From positions 1 to 64,000 of the forward strand of contig CAJTZF010000005.1 in NCBI GenBank assembly GCA_910584245.1: 64,000 nt of DNA, in the 5' to 3' direction. The notes under the pieces were generated by a model. It was given only the letters and a program-made list of their open reading frames with translations, was not told where the DNA came from and searched no databases. Source of the DNA: an uncultured Eubacterium sp. (GTDB lineage: Bacteria > Bacillota > Clostridia > Lachnospirales > Lachnospiraceae). This document shows positions 35,353-43,901 of this stretch, piece by piece. Each line of letters begins with the position of its first letter. The first letter of the stretch is position 1. A program made the translations under genes and the position numbers.

Positions 35353-35829
35353 ATGGCACTTAGAAATATTCGTGTAATTGGTGATGAAATTTTGTATAAG
35401 CGTTCGAAAGAGGTTAAGGAAGTGACCGAAAAGACGAGGCAGCTCGTTGAAGATATGTTTGAGACAATGTATGAGGCGGAAGGTGTTGGCCTCGCCGCAC
35501 CGCAGGTCGGTATTTTGAAGCGGATTGTCGTCATTGATGTGTCGGAGGAGCAAAACAGTCCCATAGTTTTGATTAATCCTGTTATTACCCATATGGAGGG
35601 AGAGCAGAGGGGAAGCGAGGGATGTCTGAGCGTGCCGGGCAAGGCGGGAATTGTAATAAGACCTAATCTCGTACGCGCCCGGGCGCTAGATTTGGATATG
35701 AACGAAATTGAGATTGAGGGCGAGGAGTTTTTGGCGAGGGCGATTATACATGAGGTGGAACATTTGGACGGGAAGCTGTACGTAGATAAGGTGGACGGCG
35801 AGCTGGTCGATGTGGAAGCGGAGCAGTAA
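35353..35829 (+). CDS. def: Peptide deformylase
   Basis: A 158-aa metalloenzyme that removes the formyl group from nascent proteins. It has motif 1 GVGLAAPQVG near residue 43, motif 2 E-G-C-L-S-V-P with the metal Cys near 89, and motif 3 H-E-V-E-H with both metal His residues and the catalytic Glu near 131. The position usually Asp in motif 3 (HEYDH) is Glu here. The start is the ATG at 35353 because GGAGG lies at 35343-35347; an upstream in-frame ATG at 35341 overlaps that site. Confidence 0.96.
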   Translation: MALRNIRVIGDEILYKRSKEVKEVTEKTRQLVEDMFETMYEAEGVGLAAPQVGILKRIVVIDVSEEQNSPIVLINPVITHMEGEQRGSEGCLSVPGKAGIVIRPNLVRARALDLDMNEIEIEGEEFLARAIIHEVEHLDGKLYVDKVDGELVDVEAEQ

Positions 35830-35844
35830 AGGGGGAGTTTTCGT

Positions 35845-36771
35845 ATGGATGTCATTTTTATGGGAACACCGGATTTTTCAGTTCCGGTGTTGGGCGCTCT
35901 TCTGGAATCGGAAAAGCATCAGGTGACGGCGGTCGTCACGCAGCCGGATAAGGCGAAGGGCAGAAGTGGGAAACTGGTATTTACGCCGGTGAAGGAGGCC
36001 GCAGTGGCACATCGTATTCCGGTTTACACACCTAAGAAAGTCAAAGATCCGTCCTTTGTGGAAACGCTTCGGGAAATTCCATGTGATGTTATCGTTGTCG
36101 TGGCGTTTGGACAGATTTTGTCAAAGGAGATTTTGGAGCTGCCCGAATACGGGTGTATTAATGTACACGCATCCCTGCTTCCCAGATGGAGGGGAGCGGC
36201 GCCGATCCAGTGGGCAATTATGGAGGGCGATGCGAGGACAGGTATTACGACGATGCAGATGGACGAGGGAATTGATACGGGTGATATGCTGTTAAAAAGG
36301 GAAGTGGAAATCCGGCCAGAGGAAACAGGGGAGAGCCTGTTTCAAAGGCTTTCGGAGCTTGGCGGCCCGCTGCTGCTCGAGACGCTGGAACAGCTGGAGC
36401 AGGGGGAGGCCAAACCGCAGAAACAGGATGATGCCCAGGGCACGTATGCGAAAATGCTGACGAAGGAGCTGGGCAAGCTGGATTTTGCCCAGGATGCGGT
36501 AAAGCTGGAACGCTATGTGCGCGGCCTGAATTCGTGGCCGGGGGCCTATACGTATTTTCACGGGAAAATGCTGAAAATATGGAGGGCAGCTGTAGTTAGC
36601 AGGAATACGGACCGTCCGTGTGGAGCGGTAGTCAGCGTAGAAAAGGATGGATTCAGCATACAGACCGGAGATGGCCTTCTGCATGTTCTGGAAGTCCAGC
36701 TGGAGGGAAAGAAGCGCATGAAGAGCGGAGATTTTATGAGAGGAAACGACGTTGCGGACAATTGCTTTTGA
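35845..36771 (+). CDS. fmt: Methionyl-tRNA formyltransferase
   Basis: A 308-aa enzyme formylating initiator Met-tRNA with 10-formyl-THF. It has F-M-G-T-P-D-F-S-V at the N-terminus, the catalytic H-A-S-L-L-P-R-W-R-G-A-A-P-I-Q-W block near residue 110 and the D-E-G-I-D-T-G-D motif near 143. It follows def by 15 bases and overlaps rsmB by 20 bases. Confidence 0.97.
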   Translation: MDVIFMGTPDFSVPVLGALLESEKHQVTAVVTQPDKAKGRSGKLVFTPVKEAAVAHRIPVYTPKKVKDPSFVETLREIPCDVIVVVAFGQILSKEILELPEYGCINVHASLLPRWRGAAPIQWAIMEGDARTGITTMQMDEGIDTGDMLLKREVEIRPEETGESLFQRLSELGGPLLLETLEQLEQGEAKPQKQDDAQGTYAKMLTKELGKLDFAQDAVKLERYVRGLNSWPGAYTYFHGKMLKIWRAAVVSRNTDRPCGAVVSVEKDGFSIQTGDGLLHVLEVQLEGKKRMKSGDFMRGNDVADNCF

Positions 36772-38122
36772 TATAGTATACGGGGTGCTGGAGCAGGAGA
36801 GGCACAGCGATGAGCTGTTTCATTCCCTAACCGGGGAAGGGCGGGAGGACAATCGGAAGGAATGCTCGAGACAGGAGAGGAGCTTTCTCCGGCGCCTTTC
36901 TTATGGGACAATTGAGCGCGCCATCTTCCTTGATGCCGTCATCGGCCGGTATGCTAAGCTTCCGGTGAGGAAAATGAAGCCGGTAGTCCGCACCGCACTG
37001 CGTATGGGGGCATATGAGATTCTGTTTATGGACGCCGTGCCGGCAGCAGCTACATGCAATGAAATGGTTTCTCTTGTGCGGAAAAAGAAGTGCGGAAATT
37101 TGTGTGGATTTGTAAATGGGGTGCTGCGCAATATGGCGCGGGAGCCGGCCGCGGAGTTACGGGAGTCCGTTACGGCCGGGGCTATGCCGGAGTGCAGAAG
37201 GCTTTCTCTATTGTATTCCGTGCCGGAAGAGCTGGTTCATATGCTCATACAGGCATACGGAAAGCGAACGGTAAAGAAAATGCTGGCATCCTTTTATGAG
37301 GAACGCCCTGTAACGATACGGGTCCAGACAATGAATGCCTCCCGTGAACAGGTGCGGGAGGAGCTTATGAGGGCGGGAGTGACGGTAAAGGACGGCTTGT
37401 ACACACATACAGGTCTTTTTATCGACCATTTTGACAGGGTGGAGAAGCTGCCCGGATTTGCAGAGGGGCATTTTACCGTCCAGGATGAAAGTTCGATGCT
37501 GCCAGTGCTTGTGTCGGGCGTTGAGCCGGGTCATACGGTTATTGATGTGTGCAGCAGCCCTGGCGGCAAGACTTTTCATGCGGCAGATATACTTCAGGGC
37601 AGGGGACTGGTCAGTGCAAGGGATATTTCATCCCGGAAACTCAAACGCATCATGGAAAATGCGGCGAGACTCCGCGCAGAACATGTACAGGTCAAGGTGT
37701 GGGACGCCTCTGTCCCGGATGAGGAGTGGAGGGAGAGAGCGGATGTGGTATTTGCCGACGTTCCCTGTTCGGGTATCGGAGTTATCGGAAAAAAGCCGGA
37801 AATTAAATACCATGCGATGAAACATGCAGCGGACTTGCCCGAAATCCAGAAAAGGATCGTTACGGGGGCGGTGACGGCGCTTAAGCCGGGCGGTACATTG
37901 ATCTACAGTACATGTACGGTACATCCGCGTGAAAATGAAGAGATGGCAGAGTGGATTGAGAAGAATTTGCCGTTGCAGCCCGTTTCTCTTGATGCGTATT
38001 TACCGGAAACGCTTCGAAATGGGATGACCCGTCTTGGTATGCTGCAAATACTTCCCGGGATACAGCATGGGGACGGATTTTTTGTGGCAAAATTTAAAAA
38101 GTCAGAGGACAGGAAAATATGA
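36752..38122 (+). CDS. rsmB: 16S rRNA (cytosine-967-C5)-methyltransferase RsmB
   Basis: A 456-aa protein: an N-terminal NusB-like RNA-binding domain (about residues 1-140) fused to a SAM-dependent m5C methyltransferase. The SAM loop C-S-S-P-G-G-K-T is near residue 265, the D-V-P-C-S-G motif with the first catalytic Cys near 342 and the Y-S-T-C-T motif near 393. The start is TTG at 36752 inside fmt, with AGAGGAAA upstream. The stop overlaps the rlmN start as ATGA. Confidence 0.95.
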   Translation: MRTIAFDIVYGVLEQERHSDELFHSLTGEGREDNRKECSRQERSFLRRLSYGTIERAIFLDAVIGRYAKLPVRKMKPVVRTALRMGAYEILFMDAVPAAATCNEMVSLVRKKKCGNLCGFVNGVLRNMAREPAAELRESVTAGAMPECRRLSLLYSVPEELVHMLIQAYGKRTVKKMLASFYEERPVTIRVQTMNASREQVREELMRAGVTVKDGLYTHTGLFIDHFDRVEKLPGFAEGHFTVQDESSMLPVLVSGVEPGHTVIDVCSSPGGKTFHAADILQGRGLVSARDISSRKLKRIMENAARLRAEHVQVKVWDASVPDEEWRERADVVFADVPCSGIGVIGKKPEIKYHAMKHAADLPEIQKRIVTGAVTALKPGGTLIYSTCTVHPRENEEMAEWIEKNLPLQPVSLDAYLPETLRNGMTRLGMLQILPGIQHGDGFFVAKFKKSEDRKI

Positions 38123-39165
38123 AAAAATTTGATTTGAGAAGCCTGGATGAAGAGCAGATGATGAGGCTTGCAGAGACGTGTGATGAAAAATCCTTTCGGG
38201 GAAAACAATTGTTTGAGTGGATTCACAAAAAGCGGGTATCGGATTTTTCTGAAATCCGAAATCTTCCCAAGCATTTTCTGGAGCGTTTGTCGGAGAAATA
38301 TAGTATTTCCGGGATTCATATAGAAAAAAAGCAGGTGTCAAAGAAGAGTGATACGGCAAAATATTTGTTTTCCCTGGCAGACGGAAGCCTGGTTGAGAGC
38401 GTCTGGATGAAATATCATCATGGCAATAGCGTCTGTATTTCTTCCCAGGTGGGGTGCCGTATGGGATGCTCGTTTTGCGCCTCTACGTTGACCGGGCTGG
38501 AGAGGAATCTCACGGCTGGCGAAATGCTTTCCCAGATTTATGAGATACAGAGGGAGACGGGGGAACGGGTTTCTAATGTCATTGTTATGGGAATGGGTGA
38601 GCCGCTGGATAACTATGAAAGCCTGCTTGCTTTTATACGTCTGTTATCCGATGAGAAGGGCATCCATATCAGCCAGCGAAACATTACGGTTTCAACGTGC
38701 GGTCTCGTGGACCAGATCCGCAGGATGATGGAGGAAAAGCTCCAGATTACGCTTGCGATCAGTCTTCATGCGCCGAATGACGCCATTCGCAGGAAGATGA
38801 TGCCGGTGGCAAATAAATATAGTATGGATGAAATTTTTTCTGCGTGTAGGGAGTATATAAAAAATACAGGTCGGAGAATTACGTTTGAATACAGCATGGT
38901 GGATGGTGTAAATGATGAAAAGGCCCATGCACTGGAGCTTTCCAGAAAATTAAAGGGAATGAACTGCCATGTCAATCTTATCCCTTTGAATGCGGTGAAG
39001 GAAAGAAAGAATAGGCGTTCCAAGGAAGAGAACATAAGAGATTTTAAACAAATTCTTGAAAAAAACCGAATCAACGTTACGATAAGAAGAGAGCTAGGGA
39101 GCGATATCGATGCGGCATGCGGACAGCTGCGCAATAATTTTATAAAGCCCATTGAAAGAAATTAA
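38119..39165 (+). CDS. rlmN: Dual-specificity 23S rRNA/tRNA adenine-C2 methyltransferase RlmN
   Basis: A 348-aa radical SAM enzyme that methylates A2503 of 23S rRNA and A37 of some tRNAs. It has the cluster motif C-R-M-G-C-S-F-C near residue 115, the G-M-G-E-P-L block near 158, and the catalytic Cys in the C-terminal D-A-A-C-G-Q-L near 333. In related Firmicutes stp and prkC follow directly; here 1.9 kb of foreign-looking DNA intervenes and a decayed second copy of this gene's 3' end lies beyond it (see 40955-41040). Confidence 0.96.
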   Translation: MKKFDLRSLDEEQMMRLAETCDEKSFRGKQLFEWIHKKRVSDFSEIRNLPKHFLERLSEKYSISGIHIEKKQVSKKSDTAKYLFSLADGSLVESVWMKYHHGNSVCISSQVGCRMGCSFCASTLTGLERNLTAGEMLSQIYEIQRETGERVSNVIVMGMGEPLDNYESLLAFIRLLSDEKGIHISQRNITVSTCGLVDQIRRMMEEKLQITLAISLHAPNDAIRRKMMPVANKYSMDEIFSACREYIKNTGRRITFEYSMVDGVNDEKAHALELSRKLKGMNCHVNLIPLNAVKERKNRRSKEENIRDFKQILEKNRINVTIRRELGSDIDAACGQLRNNFIKPIERN

Positions 39166-39264
39166 AAATACAAGCTATTTTTTCAAATCATAAAATAGAC
39201 AATACAGCTCAAGAACGGAGGGAGTGGAGAGTGAAGGGGCCGCTATGTCTGCTGGGGATAAATA

Positions 39265-39414
39265 CTAGTCAATAATAATTGGTTTAGTATCCGGTGTAAA
39301 TGTGGCCACGAAATCTTCTGCTTCTTTAATTTTTTCTTTATCGTTGGTGTCCTCAAAGATTATTCCAAGTTCCTCAAACATTTTATCCATTTCGTGGTAA
39401 AACACTTCTGGCAT
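39265..39414 (-). CDS. Small acidic protein of unknown function, 49 aa
   Basis: A short reading frame on the minus strand, supported by a strong AGGAGGT ribosome site seven bases before the ATG at 39414 and by clean protein-like content. The protein starts MPEVFYHEMDKMFEELG, is strongly acidic (about 14 Asp/Glu), and ends in the hydrophobic tail P-I-I-I-D. It lies 62 bases behind the two-TM protein gene on the same strand and is probably cotranscribed. I do not recognise a family. An accessory, immunity or antitoxin-like role is possible but is only inference. Confidence 0.6.
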   Translation of the reverse strand: MPEVFYHEMDKMFEELGIIFEDTNDKEKIKEAEDFVATFTPDTKPIIID

Positions 39415-39476
39415 GATAATAACTTACCTCCTAAATTTTCTATATTTATTATAACGTTATTTATCTAAAATGTATA

Positions 39477-40559
39477 CTACTTTTTCTCGAATCGTTTGAC
39501 AATATCTTCTCTTAAAGACTTTATTTCGTATTCTAAATCTATATTTTTATCCAAATCAGAGGTTTGTATACTAAATACACATATATATTGTCTCATAGAA
39601 ATATTTAATGGAAAAGAAACATAAGCGCGTCCATCCTTTTTATGAGAGTTTCTTGTATACTTAAACATAAAGATTTCTTCTAACAATATGCTGCTTAATA
39701 TACCAGTCCTTTTCCCATTTAAAAGGTAATTTTCCAATTCAAAATAATCATTGCCAAGTATTCTGTTTTTATCAAATACGGTAGCGGATAAGCGTCTTGC
39801 TATTCTTATTAATAGTGTTATGATTCTATACTCTGTAAAGTGCATACTTGTTACATCTGTTATATGTTTTATATTAGTTAATTCATTATAATATTTCCTG
39901 TATAAGTTATTAATGCCATTTACTAATATCTTTATTAATGAATCCTGTTCTGAATATGGGAAATGTATATCGGAGGATAGTTTCTTCCATATATCAATAA
40001 TATCTTTCAAAGTATTATAATCGTTATAATCTATATCATAATAACACTGGGCTAAATTATTTATATTTATGCCGTCAGAACAAAATCCGCAATCATAAAG
40101 GACTTTAATACTGATTTTCTGATTCACCCTTTTTGTTGAGTAACTATACATTTGAACGCATTCAACGATTGTGTTATTTTCAGTGAAATCTTTAAGTGTT
40201 TCATTGAATCTTAACAATCTATTGAAATTTGCAAAGTCACCGCTTCGATTTAAGACGATTCCTGACGTGTGTTTCAATTGATTGTCTTTTTCCGTTATAA
40301 TAGTTTCTTTGGTTTTAATTTCGTTGGTTAAACTAACTATTTTATTTTGCAGGGCGGTGTATATAATTGTAAAGATCAGCCAAAGAGCTAAGAAAAAAAT
40401 TACAGTGTACGGATTTGCAATCATATAATTAATCCAGCCCGGATAAGTTTCATTTCGTTGTGTTACTAGAATAGTCAAAGTCCAGCCGACTATGAGCGTA
40501 ACGATAGGGGAGATTGGATTAAATAAAGTTATTATTGTGTTTTTTATAATATTTTTCAA
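39477..40559 (-). CDS. Unknown two-TM membrane protein with a large cytoplasmic domain
   Basis: A 360-aa protein encoded by AT-rich DNA unlike its neighbours. Two membrane helices (about residues 13-32 and 50-70) are followed by a short coiled coil (73-95) and a soluble domain of about 260 aa. The last part (about 290-340: G-I-L-S-S-I-L-L-E-E, then F-P-L-N-I-S-M-R-Q-Y-I-C-V-F-S-I) resembles a GAF-like sensor strand pattern, which I regard as weak. The start is TTG at 40559, supported by GAGGTG upstream. I cannot name a family. The 2TM-plus-sensor layout and its place in an inserted cassette recall membrane effectors of defence systems; this is inference. Confidence 0.75.
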   Translation of the reverse strand: MKNIIKNTIITLFNPISPIVTLIVGWTLTILVTQRNETYPGWINYMIANPYTVIFFLALWLIFTIIYTALQNKIVSLTNEIKTKETIITEKDNQLKHTSGIVLNRSGDFANFNRLLRFNETLKDFTENNTIVECVQMYSYSTKRVNQKISIKVLYDCGFCSDGININNLAQCYYDIDYNDYNTLKDIIDIWKKLSSDIHFPYSEQDSLIKILVNGINNLYRKYYNELTNIKHITDVTSMHFTEYRIITLLIRIARRLSATVFDKNRILGNDYFELENYLLNGKRTGILSSILLEEIFMFKYTRNSHKKDGRAYVSFPLNISMRQYICVFSIQTSDLDKNIDLEYEIKSLREDIVKRFEKK

Positions 40560-40816
40560 ATAATTTCACCTCGAATATCAAAGTTATAACAAATTAATTA
40601 TGAACCAATATTCGACAAAATCCTACATGAATTTTAATTCCAAAAACGAACTATAATACATATAGAAATGGTACATTGAAAAAGACAGGGCGCGGGTAGA
40701 AAACGTATGAAAAGTAGCATAATGGATTTGTTTATTGTGTGGGGATCCAGGAATAATATAAGAAAAATAAACATAAATGTATAACAATAAAGAAAAATGG
40801 ATAAGAATTTTATGGC

Positions 40817-40845
40817 TTGTCTTTTTTTCTTTCTTGTGGTAGAAT
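40817..40845 (+). promoter_or_regulatory. Candidate promoter for stp-prkC-rsgA-rpe
   Basis: TTGTCT at 40817-40822, a 17-base spacer and TAGAAT at 40840-40845. The insertion cut these genes off from the upstream def-rlmN operon, so a promoter is needed here. The match is moderate. Confidence 0.5.
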
Positions 40846-40954
40846 TGTCCTAGTCAGATGTTGGTATGTTATAAGTAGTTATATTGGAATTTGATAAGAC
40901 GCACTGTAAGACGCATAAAAAAACGAAAAACGACAGATAATCGCCATTTATTGA

Positions 40955-41040
40955 GAGAACGGAATCAACGTTACGACTAAGAAGAGAGATGGAGAGCGAT
41001 ATAGAGGATGCGTGAGGCCAGCTGCGCAGTACTTATATCA
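40955..41040 (+). pseudogene. Decayed duplicate of the rlmN 3' end
   Basis: The segment from about 40962 aligns with the true rlmN end from 39068. Both have GAATCAACGTTACGA, then TAAGAAGAGAG, GAGCGATAT, a G-rich stretch and CAGCTGCGCA. Small indels, including an extra C after TTACGA, break the frame, and no rlmN stop is preserved. It lies just before stp, where the original rlmN end would be expected without the inserted cassette. Confidence 0.8.
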
Positions 41041-41092
41041 GGAAGACAAAAAAGACGGCACCATCACCCGCTCTGACTAAGGAGGTCAAACT

Positions 41093-41815
41093 GTGCAAAC
41101 ATTTTCTATAACAGATACGGGACGCACAAGGGACGCAAATCAGGATTATGTGTTTTGTGAAGAACATGCGATCGGAAGTTTCCCAAATCTGTTTATTGTG
41201 GCGGATGGAATGGGAGGCCACAATGCAGGAGATACCGCCTCGCGAATGTGTGTGGAGGTAGTTGTCTCACAGATTGAAAAGAGTACAAAAGTAACACCGA
41301 TCGGCATTTTGGAGCAGGCAGTAGCAGCTGCTAATGAAACCGTTTATGATGCTTCTCTGGAAGATGTGGCATTGTACGGCATGGGGACGACTCTCGTGGG
41401 CACTGTAGTTTTCGGTGATACAGCTTACGTGATCAATGTGGGTGATTCCCGGCTGTATGCATTTAGGGATACGCTAAAACAGGTGACGGTGGATCATTCC
41501 CTTGTGGAAGAAATGGTTCAGTCTGGTAAGCTTCAAAAAGAAGCGATAAGAACTCATCCAAATAAAAATATTATAACACGGGCCCTTGGCACAAATCGTA
41601 CGGTAAAAGCGGATTGCTTTGAAATTGAAGTGAGGGAAGGGGACGTGCTCTTGTTATGTTCAGACGGATTGACCAATATGCTTGAGGATGACCGAATTGA
41701 GTCTATTATCAAACAGTATAAAAATGATATGAAGAAGGCAGGAGAGATTTTAATAGAAGAGGCAAATGAGGCCGGCGGAAAAGATAATATCAGCGTTGTC
41801 TTAGTTCGATTATAG
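41093..41815 (+). CDS. stp: PP2C-type serine/threonine phosphatase
   Basis: A 240-aa metal-dependent phosphatase that reverses phosphorylation by the PASTA kinase encoded next. It has the N-terminal D-T-G-R-T-R-D-A-N-Q-D, the metal motif V-A-D-G-M-G-G-H-N-A-G near residue 40, G-D-S-R-L-Y near 121, L-L-C-S-D-G-L-T-N near 188 and the final G-G-K-D-N-I-S. The start is GTG behind a strong AAGGAGGT. Also called prpC. Confidence 0.95.
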   Translation: MQTFSITDTGRTRDANQDYVFCEEHAIGSFPNLFIVADGMGGHNAGDTASRMCVEVVVSQIEKSTKVTPIGILEQAVAAANETVYDASLEDVALYGMGTTLVGTVVFGDTAYVINVGDSRLYAFRDTLKQVTVDHSLVEEMVQSGKLQKEAIRTHPNKNIITRALGTNRTVKADCFEIEVREGDVLLLCSDGLTNMLEDDRIESIIKQYKNDMKKAGEILIEEANEAGGKDNISVVLVRL

Positions 41816-41843
41816 TATCAGAATTGGTAGAATGGAGGAATAT

Positions 41844-43901
41844 GTGTTGGTAAATATAGGAACTATTATTGGCGACCGGTACGAAATAGTGGAGAAGGTC
41901 GGCAGTGGTGGCATGGCAGATGTTTTTCGTGCAAAATGCCATCGCCTGAACCGTTTTGTTGCTATAAAAATTTTGAAGCAGGAATATAGCGAGGATACTA
42001 AGTTTGTCACGAAATTCCGGGGAGAGGCGCAGGCGATTGCCAGTATGTCGCATCCGAATATTGTAGGCATTTATGATGTTGGTGAAGAAAATGGCATGTA
42101 CTATATTGTCATGGAGCTCATTGAAGGTATCACGTTGAAGAAATATATTGAAGAGAAAGGAAAGCTCTCGGTGAAGGAAGCGGTGGGAATATCACTCCAG
42201 ATCGCAAATGGTCTGGACGCCGCCCACAGGAATAATATTATTCACCGGGATGTCAAGCCGCAGAATATACTGATTGCGAGAGATGGCACGGCAAAGGTCA
42301 CGGATTTTGGGATTGCCAAGGCAGCAAGCTCCAATACGATTACGGCAAATGCGATGGGATCGGTACACTATATTTCCCCTGAGCAGGCGCGGGGAGGGTA
42401 TAGCGATGAAAAGAGCGACATTTACTCTCTTGGCGTCACAATGTATGAAATGTTGTGCGGAAGCCTTCCCTTTAACGGGGAAAGTGCGGTGGCAATCGCA
42501 CTGGCCCATATCCAGGAGGACGCCGTACCACTGGCCGCTATGGATGGGACGATTCCCAAAGGACTCAGCAATATTGTAAATAAATGTATGCAAAAGAAAA
42601 CAGAACTGCGCTATTCTTCGGCCGCCGACCTGATTGCTGACATGAAGATGTTTTTGCAGGATCCGAGCGGGGAATACGGTGTGATCGGGAATTTATATGG
42701 AAATGGTGGAACGATTTTTATGTCAAAGGATGATGTGAAAACATTGAAGCATGCGTCCCGCAGCAGTCTTGCGCCAGTAGATGAGTCGGAGGATAAGGAT
42801 GAGGGCCGCGACGACGAGGAAGAGAGTAAATCGGATGTCGATCCGAAGCTTGAGAAGGCTCTTGTATTGGGAAGTATTGCGGTAGCGATTATTATAGGCC
42901 TTGTTGTCATTTATATGCTCGGGAGATTTATCGGCCTGTGGGGGTCGGCAGATGACAGCACAAAAGGTGACGAAGGCGATAAGGTAACTAACGTGACGGA
43001 GACACCGGCACCGAGCGAGGGAGTAGCGGAGGAGGAGACGTTTGTTCTCCCGGATTATAAGGACCGTCTGAAAGATGACGTCTCAACAGATTTGGGAAAT
43101 CATGATGTAGAGATTACGTTTGGGGAGGAAGCTTCCGATGATATCGAGGAAGGAAGAGTAATACGGACAAATCCTTCGGCCGGGACGACGGTGAAGGAAG
43201 GAGACGCCGTTGAAGTTATTGTCAGCACCGGCGTGGAGCAGATCGGCGTGCCAAACACGACGGGAAAGACGATTACCGATGCTGTCAACATGATTAAAGA
43301 TAAAGGATTTACTGTAAAACAGGGAAGCGACGTATATAGCAGCCAACCGGTTGGCAAGGTGGCATACACGGAGCCGGCCGCTGGGAAAAAGGTTGATAAG
43401 GGCGCTGAGATTACAATATATCCGAGTAAGGGGGAAGAAAAAGTCAAGGTTCCTAAACTGCTCGGACTGACCCGGAGCCAGGCGAGAAGGGAATTGACAA
43501 AGGCGGGGCTGGAGTACGGAAACGAATCCAAAAATTATTCCGAGGTACAAAAAAACCGCGTATGTGTCCAGAGTGTGGCGGCGGGCAAGGAAGTTGAGAA
43601 AGGTACGGCGATCGATATTACGCTTAGCCTCGGCGAGGAAAAGACGTATACGTATGAGGGATCGGTAACGATATCAAATCCGTTTGAATACGAGGACGAT
43701 CCGAGTGCACAGTTCGAGTTTATTCTGTCTCAGGACGGAGAAAAGGATACGTCGGTAAAGATGGCGACGATGGGATATCATGATTTTCCATTTGTGCTGA
43801 ACGTTACCGGAAAGAGTGCAAATACCGGAAAGATTAGTGTTTATAAGGATAAACAGCTGGTAGCGACGTATCCCGTTTCGTTTAAGAGGGTTGCCGATTG
43901 A
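41844..43901 (+). CDS. prkC: PASTA-domain serine/threonine protein kinase
   Basis: A 685-aa membrane kinase. The cytoplasmic Hanks-type domain (about residues 10-270) has G-S-G-G-M-A-D-V-F, catalytic H-R-D-V-K-P-Q-N and D-F-G. One membrane helix lies near 335-360. Outside are three PASTA domains (about 395-460, 462-528, 530-597) that in the family bind muropeptides or lipid II, and a final unpaired beta domain. It couples cell-wall state, germination and growth control to phosphorylation. I use GTG at 41844 because GGAGG is at 41834-41838; a TTG one codon later is equally spaced. Confidence 0.95.
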   Translation: MLVNIGTIIGDRYEIVEKVGSGGMADVFRAKCHRLNRFVAIKILKQEYSEDTKFVTKFRGEAQAIASMSHPNIVGIYDVGEENGMYYIVMELIEGITLKKYIEEKGKLSVKEAVGISLQIANGLDAAHRNNIIHRDVKPQNILIARDGTAKVTDFGIAKAASSNTITANAMGSVHYISPEQARGGYSDEKSDIYSLGVTMYEMLCGSLPFNGESAVAIALAHIQEDAVPLAAMDGTIPKGLSNIVNKCMQKKTELRYSSAADLIADMKMFLQDPSGEYGVIGNLYGNGGTIFMSKDDVKTLKHASRSSLAPVDESEDKDEGRDDEEESKSDVDPKLEKALVLGSIAVAIIIGLVVIYMLGRFIGLWGSADDSTKGDEGDKVTNVTETPAPSEGVAEEETFVLPDYKDRLKDDVSTDLGNHDVEITFGEEASDDIEEGRVIRTNPSAGTTVKEGDAVEVIVSTGVEQIGVPNTTGKTITDAVNMIKDKGFTVKQGSDVYSSQPVGKVAYTEPAAGKKVDKGAEITIYPSKGEEKVKVPKLLGLTRSQARRELTKAGLEYGNESKNYSEVQKNRVCVQSVAAGKEVEKGTAIDITLSLGEEKTYTYEGSVTISNPFEYEDDPSAQFEFILSQDGEKDTSVKMATMGYHDFPFVLNVTGKSANTGKISVYKDKQLVATYPVSFKRVAD

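Larger units (their letters stand above)
40560..41092 (+). other. Gene-free, AT-rich junction region before stp
   Basis: These 533 bases hold no convincing gene. They contain the upstream side of the minus-strand cassette, one plausible plus-strand promoter (40817-40845), and near the end the decayed copy of the rlmN 3' end. The stp ribosome site AAGGAGGT lies at about 41079-41086. Confidence 0.6.

Noticed and set aside
34462..35592. 376-codon minus-strand open frame across priA, def and fmt
   Set aside because: It spans three well-supported genes, its content is His/Arg/Leu-rich as expected for an antisense frame, and no promoter or ribosome site is seen.
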